From: Euleptes europaea
Lineage: Eukaryota > Chordata > Lepidosauria > Squamata > Sphaerodactylidae
Assembly: GCF_029931775.1 (NCBI RefSeq)
Contig: NC_079321.1
Coordinates: 9,764,501 to 9,828,500 of the forward strand
Direction: 5' to 3'
Length of the DNA: 64,000 nucleotides
A program made the translations under genes and the position numbers. Below the pieces are notes generated by a model. The model worked only from the letters and a program-made list of their open reading frames with translations, did no database searches and had not been told where the DNA came from. Shown here in pieces: positions 1 through 11,800 of this stretch. How positions within the stretch are numbered: the first letter of the stretch is position 1; every line of letters starts with the position of its first letter.

Positions 1-1257
1 TTTTTAGGAATTGTAGGTGTGCAGTTGGGTTTGTCATCTGCCTATCACCCCCAGACGGATGGGCAGACCGAAAGGGTTAATGCGGTGATGGAATGTTATT
101 TGCGTTGTTTTGTTAATTATCACCAAGACAATTGGGTTGATCTGCTGCCACTGGCAGAATATGCCTACAATAACTCGGTGCACTCTGCAACCGGGGTGAG
201 CCCATTCAAAGCAGTTTATGGAATGGATTTTGGACCATTAGGGGCTGTACCCACCCCGCCAGAAGGCGATCCCCCCGAGGTGTCTAAATGGGCTCACACA
301 GTGAGGAACACTTGGCCCTGGCTTGTAAAAAACCTGGAACAGGCTAAAGATAGGTACAAACTACAAGCAGACAAACACAGAACACCTCAGTGGGAATTGA
401 GGGTCGGAGAAAAGGTGTATCTTTCCACTAAGAACCTCAGGTCTTTACGCCCGTGTAAAAAATTGAGCCAACGGTTTGTGGGCCCATTTTCTATCTCCAG
501 AGTTATCAATGAGGTTACGGTAGAGCTGGAGCTACCCAAATCCTTACAAGGGGTGCACCCGGTGTTTCACGTGAGTCTACTTAAACCCTTTCTACAAGCA
601 CCAGAATGGCACCCCGAACCCGAAGCGGCAACTCCCATCATGGTACAGGGCGAACGGCACTTTGAAATCTCCAGGGTGCTCGATTCTCGGAGGCGCAGGG
701 GCCGACTGGAATATCTTGTGCGTTGGAAACATTTAAATTCCAGTCACGATGAGTGGGTGTCCGCTGTTCACGTACAGGCTCCAACCCTTGTAGCGGATTT
801 CCATCGCCATTACCCGGGCAAACCAGGAAATCTGGAGGGGGGGCCTTTGGGGAGGCGGAGTGTCAGCGAGGGCATGCAATCGGACCCGGGATAGCGAGGT
901 GACTTTCGTTTCATCTCTCCTTCCCGTGGGAAGGAAGAGGCAACAGCCAAAAGGCTCGAGAGATCTCCACTTCAAAGTGACTTCCTGATTGTAATCCTGC
1001 TCTGATCTTAAGGTGTGAATTCTCTCTTTTGGTATTGGGGAACCTCTGATGTTTTGCATTTCAAAGATGTTACTTGTAAACATGCTAGTGTGTGTACTCT
1101 ATAAGAATACCCTCCAAATGATTTGGCGCCATTGTAACGTTGTGTTTCATAGGTTACTGTACCCTTCCTTTCAAATAAATTCTACTTTAAACTCTCTGCT
1201 AACGTCTGGAGTAAAGTGGATGATTCCTGAGAGGCAACGGAGTCCTAGAACCTGACA
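1..1257 (+). mobile_element. Ty3/gypsy chromovirus, 3' end (integrase C-terminal part, chromodomain, 3' LTR)
   Basis: Treated as a retroelement fossil. The reading frame enters from the left window edge and runs to 894 without visible interruption. It starts inside the integrase core (AYHPQTDGQTERVN) and ends with a chromodomain (FEISRVLDSR to the LVRWKHL core, about 660-760), which marks the chromovirus branch of Ty3/gypsy. A purine-rich tract at about 833-860 precedes an LTR at 861-1257. The LTR begins TGTCAG and ends CTGACA, a 6-bp terminal inverted repeat, and carries AATAAA near 1174. The frame overlaps the start of the LTR by about 34 bp. Gag, protease, RT and the 5' LTR lie outside the window, so completeness and LTR-LTR age cannot be judged. 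The open frame suggests a fairly young copy. Confidence 0.88.
861..1257 (+). repeat. 3' LTR of the chromovirus
   Basis: The 397-bp LTR has TGTCAG/CTGACA ends, lies directly after the purine tract and contains a polyadenylation-type AATAAA about 80 bp before its end. The next bases, gtggc, are the candidate right-hand target-site duplication; the partner lies off the left edge. Confidence 0.8.
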
Positions 1258-1570
1258 GTGGCTCCTACTTTCAGATTATGTTTCAATACCTATGGAAGGT
1301 CCAGTTTTACTTTGAAAGGGGCAAACGCAATGAAGATAAAAACTTTGCTTGGTTATAAACAAGGTTGATTTTTTTTTAATTAAGGGAAGAATACCACCAC
1401 AAACCCACAACCTTGTCCATTAGATTAAGTCTAATGCACTGTAACTGGATGCTGGGAGCAGCCAAATATCACTAACATGTGTGCATTTATACCAGCTTGT
1501 CCTGGGACTAACATCAAGCCTGTGTATTAGTTTTATCTGCAGCAGTAGTTTTTTCTGTAGCAACACATCT

Positions 1571-1768
1571 GTGTGCCATCAAGTCACATCTGACTTATGG
1601 CAACCCTTAGTGGGGTTTTCAAGGCAAGAGACATTCAGAGGTGGTTTGCCATTGCCTACCTCCAAGTCACACCCTGGTATTCATCAGAGGTCACCCATCC
1701 AAATACTAATTTAGCTTCTGAGATCTGACGAGATCAGGTTAGCCTGGGCTATCCAGGTCAGGGCACAG
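1571..1768 (-). repeat. 5S rRNA-derived SINE
   Basis: The right-hand part reads as the reverse complement of 5S rRNA (cccatccaaatactaa, then gagatctgacgagatcag). The left-hand part is the SINE body and Bov-B-like tail (the ttttcaaggcaagaga block). Minus orientation, moderately diverged. Confidence 0.8.
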
Positions 1769-1859
1769 CAACGCATATCAAGAATGATTCCGCCTAGATT
1801 ACTAGGAGTTCGCACCCCCCTTTTTTGGTTTGGTTGGTTAACGAATTTCAGCAAGGTCA

Positions 1860-2579
1860 CCATGTAAAAAACTTTATTTTCAGTAATTACATGTATGCAG
1901 GATAGCGACAAAGCAGCAAAAGCAAATGATCACCATAAGCAGCCCCACTGTGTCCACAGTGGGGCCAGGATTACACCCCACTGCCAGGATTATGCCCCAG
2001 ATCATTGCAACAACATCCATGTCAGGTACAATCAGCTACTACATGCTTTTCAGAACTGGACAGGCCTTAACACAGATTAAGTCACAAGTCTGTCAGGCTG
2101 CGTGATTTGTGGATTAAGGCATCAAGGTGCACAGTGATCAGGACTATCACATGTAAACAGTTTTATTCCGTTCTCTGGAAAAAGAAAAGGGTTGAGAAAG
2201 ACAAAAGTTCAATATTATATATAGTCCCTTTGCATGAAGATACACTGTTAACATATTTGTGACATTCTGCAGTTCAAAGTTGGCATTAGTCAAGCACTCT
2301 ACAAAACAAAAGGGAAAATAGCATCTGGATAATTCAGGCGCGATGACGACAAGGAGAAGACAGAAACTGATTAATTAGACACGTCATAATCCAAAAGATA
2401 TTGGGAAATTTCAGGAATGCAGTGTCTAAAGACAGAACGTAAGTTTCAGAGTTTGAAAACAAAATGGTTCGCTCTGAGCCTCTCTTGTATGCAGTCTTGT
2501 AAAATGAAAATGAGATGCAGCTGATGCTTCTGGTCTTCGAAAGGCAGGATTCATGTACTTTGTTTCTGAATGGGCCTCC
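1860..2579 (-). other. CENPQ: Probable CENPQ 3' untranslated region
   Basis: This is non-repetitive sequence downstream, in the gene's sense, of the candidate last CENPQ exon. On the minus strand there are AATAAA signals at 2162-2167 and 1873-1878. Their position supports transcription continuing past the exon at 4001-4129 into the exon at 2580-2639. No ORF of note. Confidence 0.45.
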
Positions 2580-2639
2580 TCAACAATCACTATAGTCTTC
2601 TGGCTGCTCAGTGTTAAGAGTTTCTCCTTGGTTTGGGAT
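2580..2639 (-). CDS. CENPQ: Candidate last CENPQ exon, a partial copy of the preceding exon
   Basis: The acceptor tttctatag is followed by an in-frame stretch starting IPNQGETLN and stopping at TGA after 19 codons. The preceding exon (4129-4001) has IPNQEGVLN in the same frame, and the flanking introns are also similar. This exon thus looks like a diverged duplicate that lost the first 15 bp (five codons) after the acceptor. Phase 0 matches the strong donor GAA|GTGAGT at 4001/4000. Whether it is spliced in cannot be decided from DNA alone. Confidence 0.5.
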   Translation of the reverse strand: MPNQGETLNTEQPEDYSDC

Positions 2640-2806
2640 CTATAGAAAGTAAAAAGGTGGGAATGTGAAGAGGAAGAAACAGATTCTCATGTAACAACTC
2701 AGGCCAATTTCCTGTGAAGCTCATGAAAGCCGAACAATGCAAAAAGCATAGATGGGGTAAGCAAGCAGTATCTCAGTAGAAATAGATCAGGAGATATCCT
2801 TTAATC
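2580..2806. repeat. Local duplication unit A (partner of 4080-4315)
   Basis: Starting at ccttggtttgggatc, this segment matches the region starting at tcttggtttgggatc (about 4101). It shares, in order, gtggga-type, gaggaagaaa, gtgaagc, gcaaaa, ggtaa and ttcaggaggtgt-type blocks with gaps and substitutions. It covers a CENPQ exon part plus adjacent intron and is old, since similarity is clearly incomplete. Confidence 0.6.
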
Positions 2807-5800
2807 AGTGCTCTGACGTTGTTCTTTAGGAACCACCAACCCCATAAGGGAGGGAGAGGGGGAGAGGGAGGGAGAGAGAGAGAGGGAGGGGGGGAGAGAG
2901 AGAGAGGGGGGGGGGGAGAGAGAGAGAACGAGAGAACTAACCAAGCCCATTAAGTTTATTCCTATTGAGAGACTAGGAAGTCTCTGAAACATCTTCCAAG
3001 ACATCCTTACATAAAGCTAACTAGAGCAATGAAGACTGTAACTTACAAAAGCATTAACTCAGTCTTGGCCAGGAAGGGTGGAGCCTTTAAACCCAAGACA
3101 TTTGGTAACGAGCATTTCCAGCTCCTCCTTTTTCCTCAAGAAACTGACCTGGGTTCAAAGAACCCCTCGGCGACTCCTTTGGTCACAAAAGGAAGCAGTT
3201 ATCCCCTCTTTCACAAGGATAGGCAGCCGTTCCAGACCACGAGCATTCCCTCCCAGCAACACTTCCACCTGGGCTGAAATCAAGTTGCATTGTTCACTTG
3301 CAAACACTTTCCAAGCACGACAGAAGCTCTTGAGTGGCTCAACTGAATAGAGTTGCCTGTTGTCAGACATCAAGACCTACTGTTTCATAAAGATGAAAAA
3401 CACTGCCGGTGTCGATGCCGCGTAGGGCTGAGGTGGCATCTTTAATGACCACCACATCTCTTATCAGACAAAGATGAATGAAACTAATGGACTACCATCC
3501 CTGACTGAGCATTTTAAATGATCTGCCATTTCAAAACAAGAAGAGTTGGTTTTTATAAGCCAACTTTCTCTCCCACTTAAGAATCAAACCGGCTTGCAAT
3601 CACCTTCCCTTTCCCTCCCCACAACAGAAACCCTGTGAGGTAGGTGAGGCTGAGAGAGCTGTGACTAGCCCAAGGTCACCCAGCTGGCTTCGTGTGGAGG
3701 ACGGGGAAACAAATCCAGTTCACCAGATTAGCCTCCACCGTTCATGTGGAAGAGAGGGAATCAAACCCAGTTCTCCAGATCAGAGTCCACTGCTCCAAGC
3801 CACTGTTCTTAACCACTACACCACAAGCTAGGAACAGTCCCATTTCCCCCCATTCTCAGTAGGACTAGCAGTCATTTTATGAGCAGACTGCTTAAATGCC
3901 CTAGGTTCCAAAAAGAGGGCTGGGGGGGGGGAAGATACTGAGCATTTTACAAGATGTGGAAACATTTAAGAGCAACTGGCAAATTCATGTTCCGACTCAC
4001 TTCATATTCATCCATGTTTCCATAGGCTTGTTCAAGAGAATCCAACATAGCCTTCATCTCCTTTGACTGCTGAATTTTGTTCAAGTCATTAAGGACACCT
4101 TCTTGGTTTGGGATCTTCAATATCAGCTCCTATAAAATGTGAAGAAGTGGGACATGTAGAGAGGAAGAAAAAGAATTTTCACGTGAGCCTCAAAACAATT
4201 CATAGTGAAGCATCAGATCGTTAAAGGTCACAACGAAAGCAAAAGGCACTGACAGGTAAAGAAGGCCATGGCACCTGGACGAAATAGTTCAGGAGGTGTC
4301 ATTTAGCTACGGTCCAGAAACCTCCTCTCTCAGAAACATACTGCCCTGACTGCTTACCTGAAGAAGAGGTGCTTCTAGGCTCTCATTCTGGAGTTTAGGA
4401 AGAGCAAGAACGTCATTGCTTTCTTTCGAAAATAGCTAAAAGGGGGGAAAACAACAGGAAATGTGATCCCGGAGACTAGAAGCAGAACTCTATCCACTTC
4501 CCTCCCCACCTCCTTTATTCTGAAAAAAACTCCTGCTGAACAGTACTATAAAATGCACACCCTTAAGCTGCTATGACAGACACAAAGTACCTAGCGAGAA
4601 CATGCATTTCTTCTTTGTGAAGCCCTACAGACACTAACCAGATTCTTTTTTCCAGACTGTGAACATCAGCCCCGTCTTTCACATACCTCACTCATCATCT
4701 CTTCTTCTGCGGCCAGCTCACGTTTTAACGCCTCCACTTCATTCTGAAGACTCGTGGTTTCTTCATGCCTGAGCTCTGCTTCTTCCACCAATTTGTCAAT
4801 TGCGTCCTGGATTGAAAAGGAAAATACAAACTAAGAACACATTTTAACGTAAGACACCACTCACATAGCAAGCATTTGTCCATGACTGAACAACTCCTTA
4901 TTCGTTTTTATAAGGATCAGCGACATTCTGCTGAAACAGAAGGAACATATGCACAAGAATACAAAATGACTTACAATGTGTGAACAGCGTAGCCCTGTGG
5001 TATGGGGAATGGCTTTTAAATAAAGGAGAGCACTTTGGGGTCAGAACACCACAGAGGGGGGAGGAAGCGCTCCTGCCTCCCCCACAAAACCATTTCCTGT
5101 GCCAAAGTAGGGCCAGGGCAGTTTCCTCCCATTTTGTTGCTCCACGTGCAAGCTGCAAAATGAGGAAGTAACACCCCCCCAGCACTATGTTGTCATGAGT
5201 GGGTGGCTGGGGGAGGGGAGGCAGTAGCCCTTAGTGAAAAAGGTGGACTAGAAGTGAAATAAACCAGTCAGGTAAAACAAAGGAGTGAGGGACAATTTTG
5301 TGATTTCCAAACACTGTTTCATACTGGCAATTTGTAAGGCTTTGTGTTCTGAAGACAGTCTGATCTCTTACTCCAGTTTCTTGCTCTCCTACTTTGGCAA
5401 TTGTAATGGACTGATTGTGTGTATGATCCCTGATAAAGTCACCTGAGCCTAAAAAAAAAAAAAGCACCATTTCCGGATGTTTTTTTTTTTTTTTTAATTC
5501 TCTTGTCTAACTTTATTCTCTGAGGTGTCTCCCTTGGAGGCGTGGTTGGAAAGGGGCCGTGGCTCAGTGGTAGAGCATCTGCTTGGCATGCAGAAGGTCT
5601 CAGATTCAATCCCCGCATCTCCAGTAAAAGGAACCAGGCAAGTAGGTGATGTGAAAGACCTCAGTCTGAGACCCTGGACAGCCGCTGCTGGTCTGAATAG
5701 ACAATACTGACTTCAATGGACCAGAGGTCTGATTCAGTATAAGGCAGCTTCATGTGTTCATGTGTCATTTCAAGGCTCAAAACATACCCCCACTTCCTTC

Positions 5801-8800
5801 CTCACCTGCAGCTCTTCCAAGCCTGCTTCAACTGCTGCAATCTTATCTTCTTCCTCGGCCTGAAGCTTCTTCAAACTCCTCAGGATACTTTGCTTCTCCA
5901 CAGGAACTCTCAGAGTCACAAAGTGTTTCAGAAGCCTTGATCAAAATGATTTTAAAAAGATTACCACCATGTTGTAACGGTAATACAATAATATTGTGTG
6001 GACCTATCCAATGGATTAGTATTACACTAAATACCTTTGTAGTATGACAACTGTTGCTAAAACAATTGCCCTGTATTTAGTGTAATACTAATCCATTGGA
6101 TAGGTCCAAGGCTAAATATTGTTTCTGACTACAGTTTAGACAAAATGCACTTACAGATTAGACAGAATTGATTTTTTAAATTATTTTTTAAAAGTTTATC
6201 ATTACAACATAAAGTGACAATCAGTAAATTTGACATCTATATGTAGAACTTGTTACATAGATTTCTGGTGAATCGTTTCTGTATTAGGTTTCATTACAAT
6301 GCTTTCACAATAGCTCTTAGTCTTATTTTCATCTGCATTCGCTTATCAAAAATACTTCTTTTAAAACATTTCTTTCTTAAGTCTTTCCCTTTTCTACTTT
6401 AATTCTCATCTGAGCCTCCTGCAATATATGTATAAAAGGCACTCCATTTTTTCTGAAATTCTGATCTTGGTCTGTTATGTATAGAAGATGTTAGACTTGC
6501 CATGACACCATTTTCTGCCTATTTGTTTTTTCATTCTTCCAGAGTTGGGCTTTTGTCTGCTTTCCACTTTGCTGCAGATATTACTCTTGCTGCCATTACC
6601 ATATATTTGAATAATTCATTATAAATTTTCAGCTTATTGCTTGGCACCAACACACTTTTTGTTGTTCTTTCAGCCCCATCTGCTTCCTCCAGCATGGTGT
6701 ACTAGTTAAGAGCAGTGGATTCTGATCTGGAGAACCGGGTTTGATTCCCCACTCCTCCACGAGGGGCGGAGGCTAATCCTGTGAACTGAATTTGTTCCCC
6801 TCTTATATATGAAGCCAGCTGGGTGACCTTGGGCTAGTCACAGTTCTCTTAGAGCTCTCTCAGCCCCACCTACCTCTCAGGGTGTCTGTTGTGGGGAAGG
6901 GAAGGTGATTGTAAGCCGGTTTCATCCTTCCTTAAGTGGCAGAGAAAGTCAGCATATAAAAACCAACTCTTCTTCTCTGCAGATTGGGAGCAACCCCAAA
7001 GATCAAGACAGCATCAGGGCCATGGCCACCTGCTTGCATTTTGACCCCTTTCTTTCCTCATATTTCTTTCTGTGCATTAGAGAATGGCAGGGCTAGACAG
7101 GCTGCTTTCCAGAGGGAGGAACAACATTGACAGGAGAATGTAGAGATTCAAAACTGGAGGGCAGGTGACTGATGGGGAAAATGCCTCTCATGAGGTGAGA
7201 ACAGAGAAGGCAAACCCCAGTTATGAGTAACCATGCTTAGGATTAGCCTTTACCGCAGGTTGCCTTGGTTTTAAAAACTTTGGGTTTATAAGTCGAATAC
7301 TCTAATAATGCTTCAATAGTTACTTTGCTGACTTTGGGTTCTTTTGCCATTGAGTCACAGCTGACTTTGGGCGACCCCGTTGGGTTTTCAAGGCAAGAGA
7401 GGTTCAGAGGTGTTTGCCATTGCCTGCCTCCGCATCATGCCCCGGTATTCCTCGGAGGTCTCCCATCCAAACACTTGCCAGGGTCAAGGGTGTGTGTGTG
7501 TTTGTGTGTGTGACTGGCCCAAGGTCACCCAGCAAGTTTCCATGACACCTTAACCACTACACCACACTGGCTCTTGACTTTATGTTTAGTCAGACATACA
7601 CAGGGGGGTGTTTTGCAGTTTAAAGATAAACTTGCTTGAGGTGGGTTGCCAGAATTAAGAGTTTAAAAGCATGTATTCTTAACACTGACATTCTACTGAC
7701 CTCCAACTTCAGTGTTCACCCCAACCTGAAAACTCAAAGACCTTCTTTTGCCAAGTGTGAGTGTGGTTGGGTTGCTCCTTGATATTCTTCAGGGCTCTAG
7801 TTTGTCTCCCACACAAATTAACATCTACATGAAACTGCAGGCTAAGGTTGTTTGGCGATTCAGGGCCAGGCACCATCAGTGCCGACAAATCTATTTCTCC
7901 TTTTCATTAGAGTCAAACGCTTTGGTGCACACGCTCAATGTGGTGCATGAAAAGTCAGGTATGGACTGATCGAAGGCCAGAACTGAACCTCAGTCCAGAT
8001 AAGATGAAAAGCTGTTAGGAGATAGTTGCTTTGGTCAAGGATGTTATGCTTAGCTTCTGCTAAAAGGCTACAATTATAACAATACTTAGGGAGTAAATCC
8101 CGCTGAAATCTATAGGAGTTACATCTATGAACATCGGAAGTAAAATGTAGCACAAACACCTGCATGTCTTTATTTCTCTTGGTATCCTATATTCATTACC
8201 TTTCCTTGACGTGGTTTAAGTGCTTTTCAATTTGCCCTTGGTTTTGGGGATTTTCGTAAATAATAGATCTGGAAAGAGAAAAGGTAAAAGATTACTTTCT
8301 CACCAGTTGAAAAAAATTCCTTGAATTTGTCGCTCCTGTCAGGAACCTTACATGACATTTGCCAGAAGATTTAATTGAGCAGCACAACAAGATAGCTTAT
8401 TTCCATAGCTAGAGTTTGTCTAGCTTTTAATTTCATGACTGCTCTTAAGAACATAAAGGTCCTGCTGGGTCAGACCAAGGCCCATCAGGTCCAGCAGTCT
8501 GTTCACACAGTGGCCAACCAAGTGCCTCTAGGAAGCCACAAACAAGATGACTGCAGCAGCAGCATCCTGCCTGTGTTCTACCGCACCCAATATAATAGGC
8601 ATGCTCCTCTGATCCTGGAGAGAATAGGTATGCAGTATGATTAGCATCCATTCTAACTAATAGCCATGAATACCCCTTTCCTCTATGAATATGTCCACTC
8701 CCCTCTTAAACCCCTCCAAGCTGGCAGCCATTACCACATCCTGGGGCAGGGAGTTCCACAATTTAACTATGCGTTGTGTGAAAAAATACTTCCTTTTATC

Positions 8801-11800
8801 TGTTTTGAATCTCTCACCTTCCAGCTTCAGCAGATAACCCTGCGTTCTAGTATTATGGGAGAGGAAGAAAAACTTCTCCCTGCCCACTCTCTCCATACAA
8901 TGCATAATTTTATAGACCTCTATCATGTCTCCCCTTAGCCGCCTTCTTTCCAAGCTAAACAGCCCTAAGCGTCTTAACCGCTCCCCATAGGACAGTTGCT
9001 CTAGTCCCCTAATCATTTTGGTTGGTCTTTTCTGCACCTTTTCAAGGTCTGTAATATCTTTTTAGGTGTGGTGACCAGAACTGTACACAGTATTCCAAGT
9101 GTGGTCTCACCATAGATTTGTACAAGGGCAGGATGATATCAGCAGTTTTATTCTCTATTCCTCGTCTAATTATGGCCAGCATGGAATTTGCCTTTTTTAC
9201 AGTAGCTGCACACTGGGTTGACATCTTCATTGAGCTATCCACTACCACCCCAAGATCCCTTTCTTGGTCTGTCGCTGCCAGCACATATCCCATCAGTGTA
9301 TATGTGAAGTTGGGATTTTTTGCCCCAATATGCATCACTTTATTTCTCCTTGCTCTTCAAGCAAGGCTGATGATTTACTGGTCAAATAAAGAGAGCTTCT
9401 TGAATTATTATCCCCAAAATACAATGCTAATGTGCTAAATACCATTATGTTTTCTAGTTAAGAGGTCTGGTGTTTCTGAAAAACAAATGTACCTGCCAAC
9501 TCTGGCTAGGTGAAACAACATCACGAACCATAATTGTGGGGCCAAAAGGGTACCATCAGAATGTAATGTGAACCCCCACCCCCCATTTTGCATAGGGTTT
9601 CGCCAACCGAGGAAAGGGAGGAAGAGCATAAAAGTGGGCATTTATCCAAATGATCTAAATTGTGTTTCAAATTCCTCCCAGCATGCCTGGTCCCTCACCC
9701 ATGCATTGATGCACAGGGAAGGGCTGAAGTAACTAGAAAACTGCCCTTTGTACATGCTCAGAGGCAGCCTTTACTAGTGCTCCTTGCTCAGAGGCAGCCT
9801 TTACTACTGTTCCTTAAGGAGATTAGCGCCCCTTCACAGCAGATGCTGCTAGGACATTTGAACCCGATGAGGCCTTTCCTAAAGAGCCATGTTTGGCTGC
9901 AAAACTATTGCTACAGGCTTTAGGTGTAAATTGTTGGTATTGGCAGCATGCAGCAACATTATGACCCTCACCTAAACAGAGAAGGCAGAGGAAATGTTCG
10001 TTGGTGTGGGTCAATTTAGTTCCACCCTGGGAACAGTTTTTGAACAATGTCTTCTGAGCCATAATGAATATAGAAAATAAGACGAGAAGAAATCTGTAAG
10101 GATTTAATTTTCCTCTCTCTTTAGACAGAGAAAAATCACCTCAGAATAATGATGATGAAGAGAAACCAGAGAAAGGCCTTCCCCTTGCAGTGGCGTAGAA
10201 GAGAACTGAGGGAAGGGAACATTCTTTTCTCAGAGCATATGACTATTTGGGCAGGTAAACAGTGCTATCGCAGTAGCAATGATCTCATCCCCAGTACACG
10301 GAGACACCTGTTAACCATGTCATCCTTTGCTTGCAGTTTTAGTTTTTAGCTGATGTAATCGGGGAAAGTTTTTGGGAAAGTCTGAAAAGGTTTATTTTGA
10401 TGAGATAGCTTCTGGTCTTTTGTCTAGCTATTTCAGATATGTATTGATCATGTGATAAAGTGAACAGATGTGTTTATGCTGACTGGCTTATTATAATAGC
10501 CAACCAGGTACTTAGTAATAGTCACATGATTGTGATAAGTGACTTCAGAGATTGATCAGATAGATACGTTTTGCTATAATTATGCATGAGTCTGAGGACC
10601 AAATCAGATTTTCTTGGACTGAAGCTCAGAGATTGAAGGACCCCTGCTTGGTAAGGTATTAGGATCCTTCTGGCTTAATTGATATTCCTTAAGAGCAATG
10701 AATAAGAGACTGAATTCTGATTTATTTTAACAGACAACTAGTTTTAATATGCATTAAAATAATGTTAGGAGAATTGATTATACTTGCCTGCTTAATTACA
10801 TTCTGTATAAGTTCAATAATATTAATACTATATTTTATACTGTCTTGTTTATTAAAAAGAACTTTCCTTTTATTAATAAAAGTTAGAAAGATTCAAACAG
10901 GTGTCAATTCATTTGCTGGTTACCTGAATAGAGAACCAAGGACCTATGTCCTGAGAAAAATATTGTATTATCAAAAAGGTTGGATGGGGTGTAAGCTTTT
11001 TCTAATTTGATAAAACAGGGATAATTGTAATACTGTGAATAGCAGCCAAGAGCAAAGCCTTGAGTTATTTTCAGTTTACAGCTCTCTGAAGTTGTGAGCA
11101 AAAACCTTGATTGCTACAGTGCCTCGAATGCTCCAAAGGGAGGGGCATCCCTTTAGTGTCCTAAAGCTAGACAACTCTTTCCCATGTGGCAGGCTTGAAC
11201 AGGCGCGGTCCAAATGTGGGACTGCACAGAAGACCAAAGAGGAACCTCTGATTACTTCACAGCCTAAACGAGGCAAGACCTCACATCCTATTCATGACCT
11301 TTCTAGTCATTTCTTGATACAGAATGCAGAACTAGATGGACCTTGGAATGATAGAGTAAGGTAATTCTTATGTTCGCTACTTGGAATGTTCATCTAGTAA
11401 CTATGCTGCTTAAAATCATTGTATTCCCATTCTTTTTTAACTAGCCCTGCAAGAACAGCTGGATCGAAAGAAGCCCTTATTTAAGTAGGGCTTTGAATCC
11501 AACCTGTAGTTCTCATCTGGAGATACAACAAAATTCTCAGGGTAGATGAAAGACAAGGAGTGCAATATTGGTGGAGACGCATTTGGTACTTACAATATTA
11601 CCCCATGCATTACGGATTCCAGGTGCGCTCTAACGCTCTCTGGAAGTGGCTGCCACTTTGCTCTTTGGCTTGCAGTCACCACCACTTTTCTCTCTGGAGA
11701 TGGTGTTTCTGCCAACAGAGAGCAAGAGAGTTTCTAAGATCACAGCTGGGATAACAAAACTTGACAGTATAGCCTGGACCGCAACACGATGTTGCTGTCA

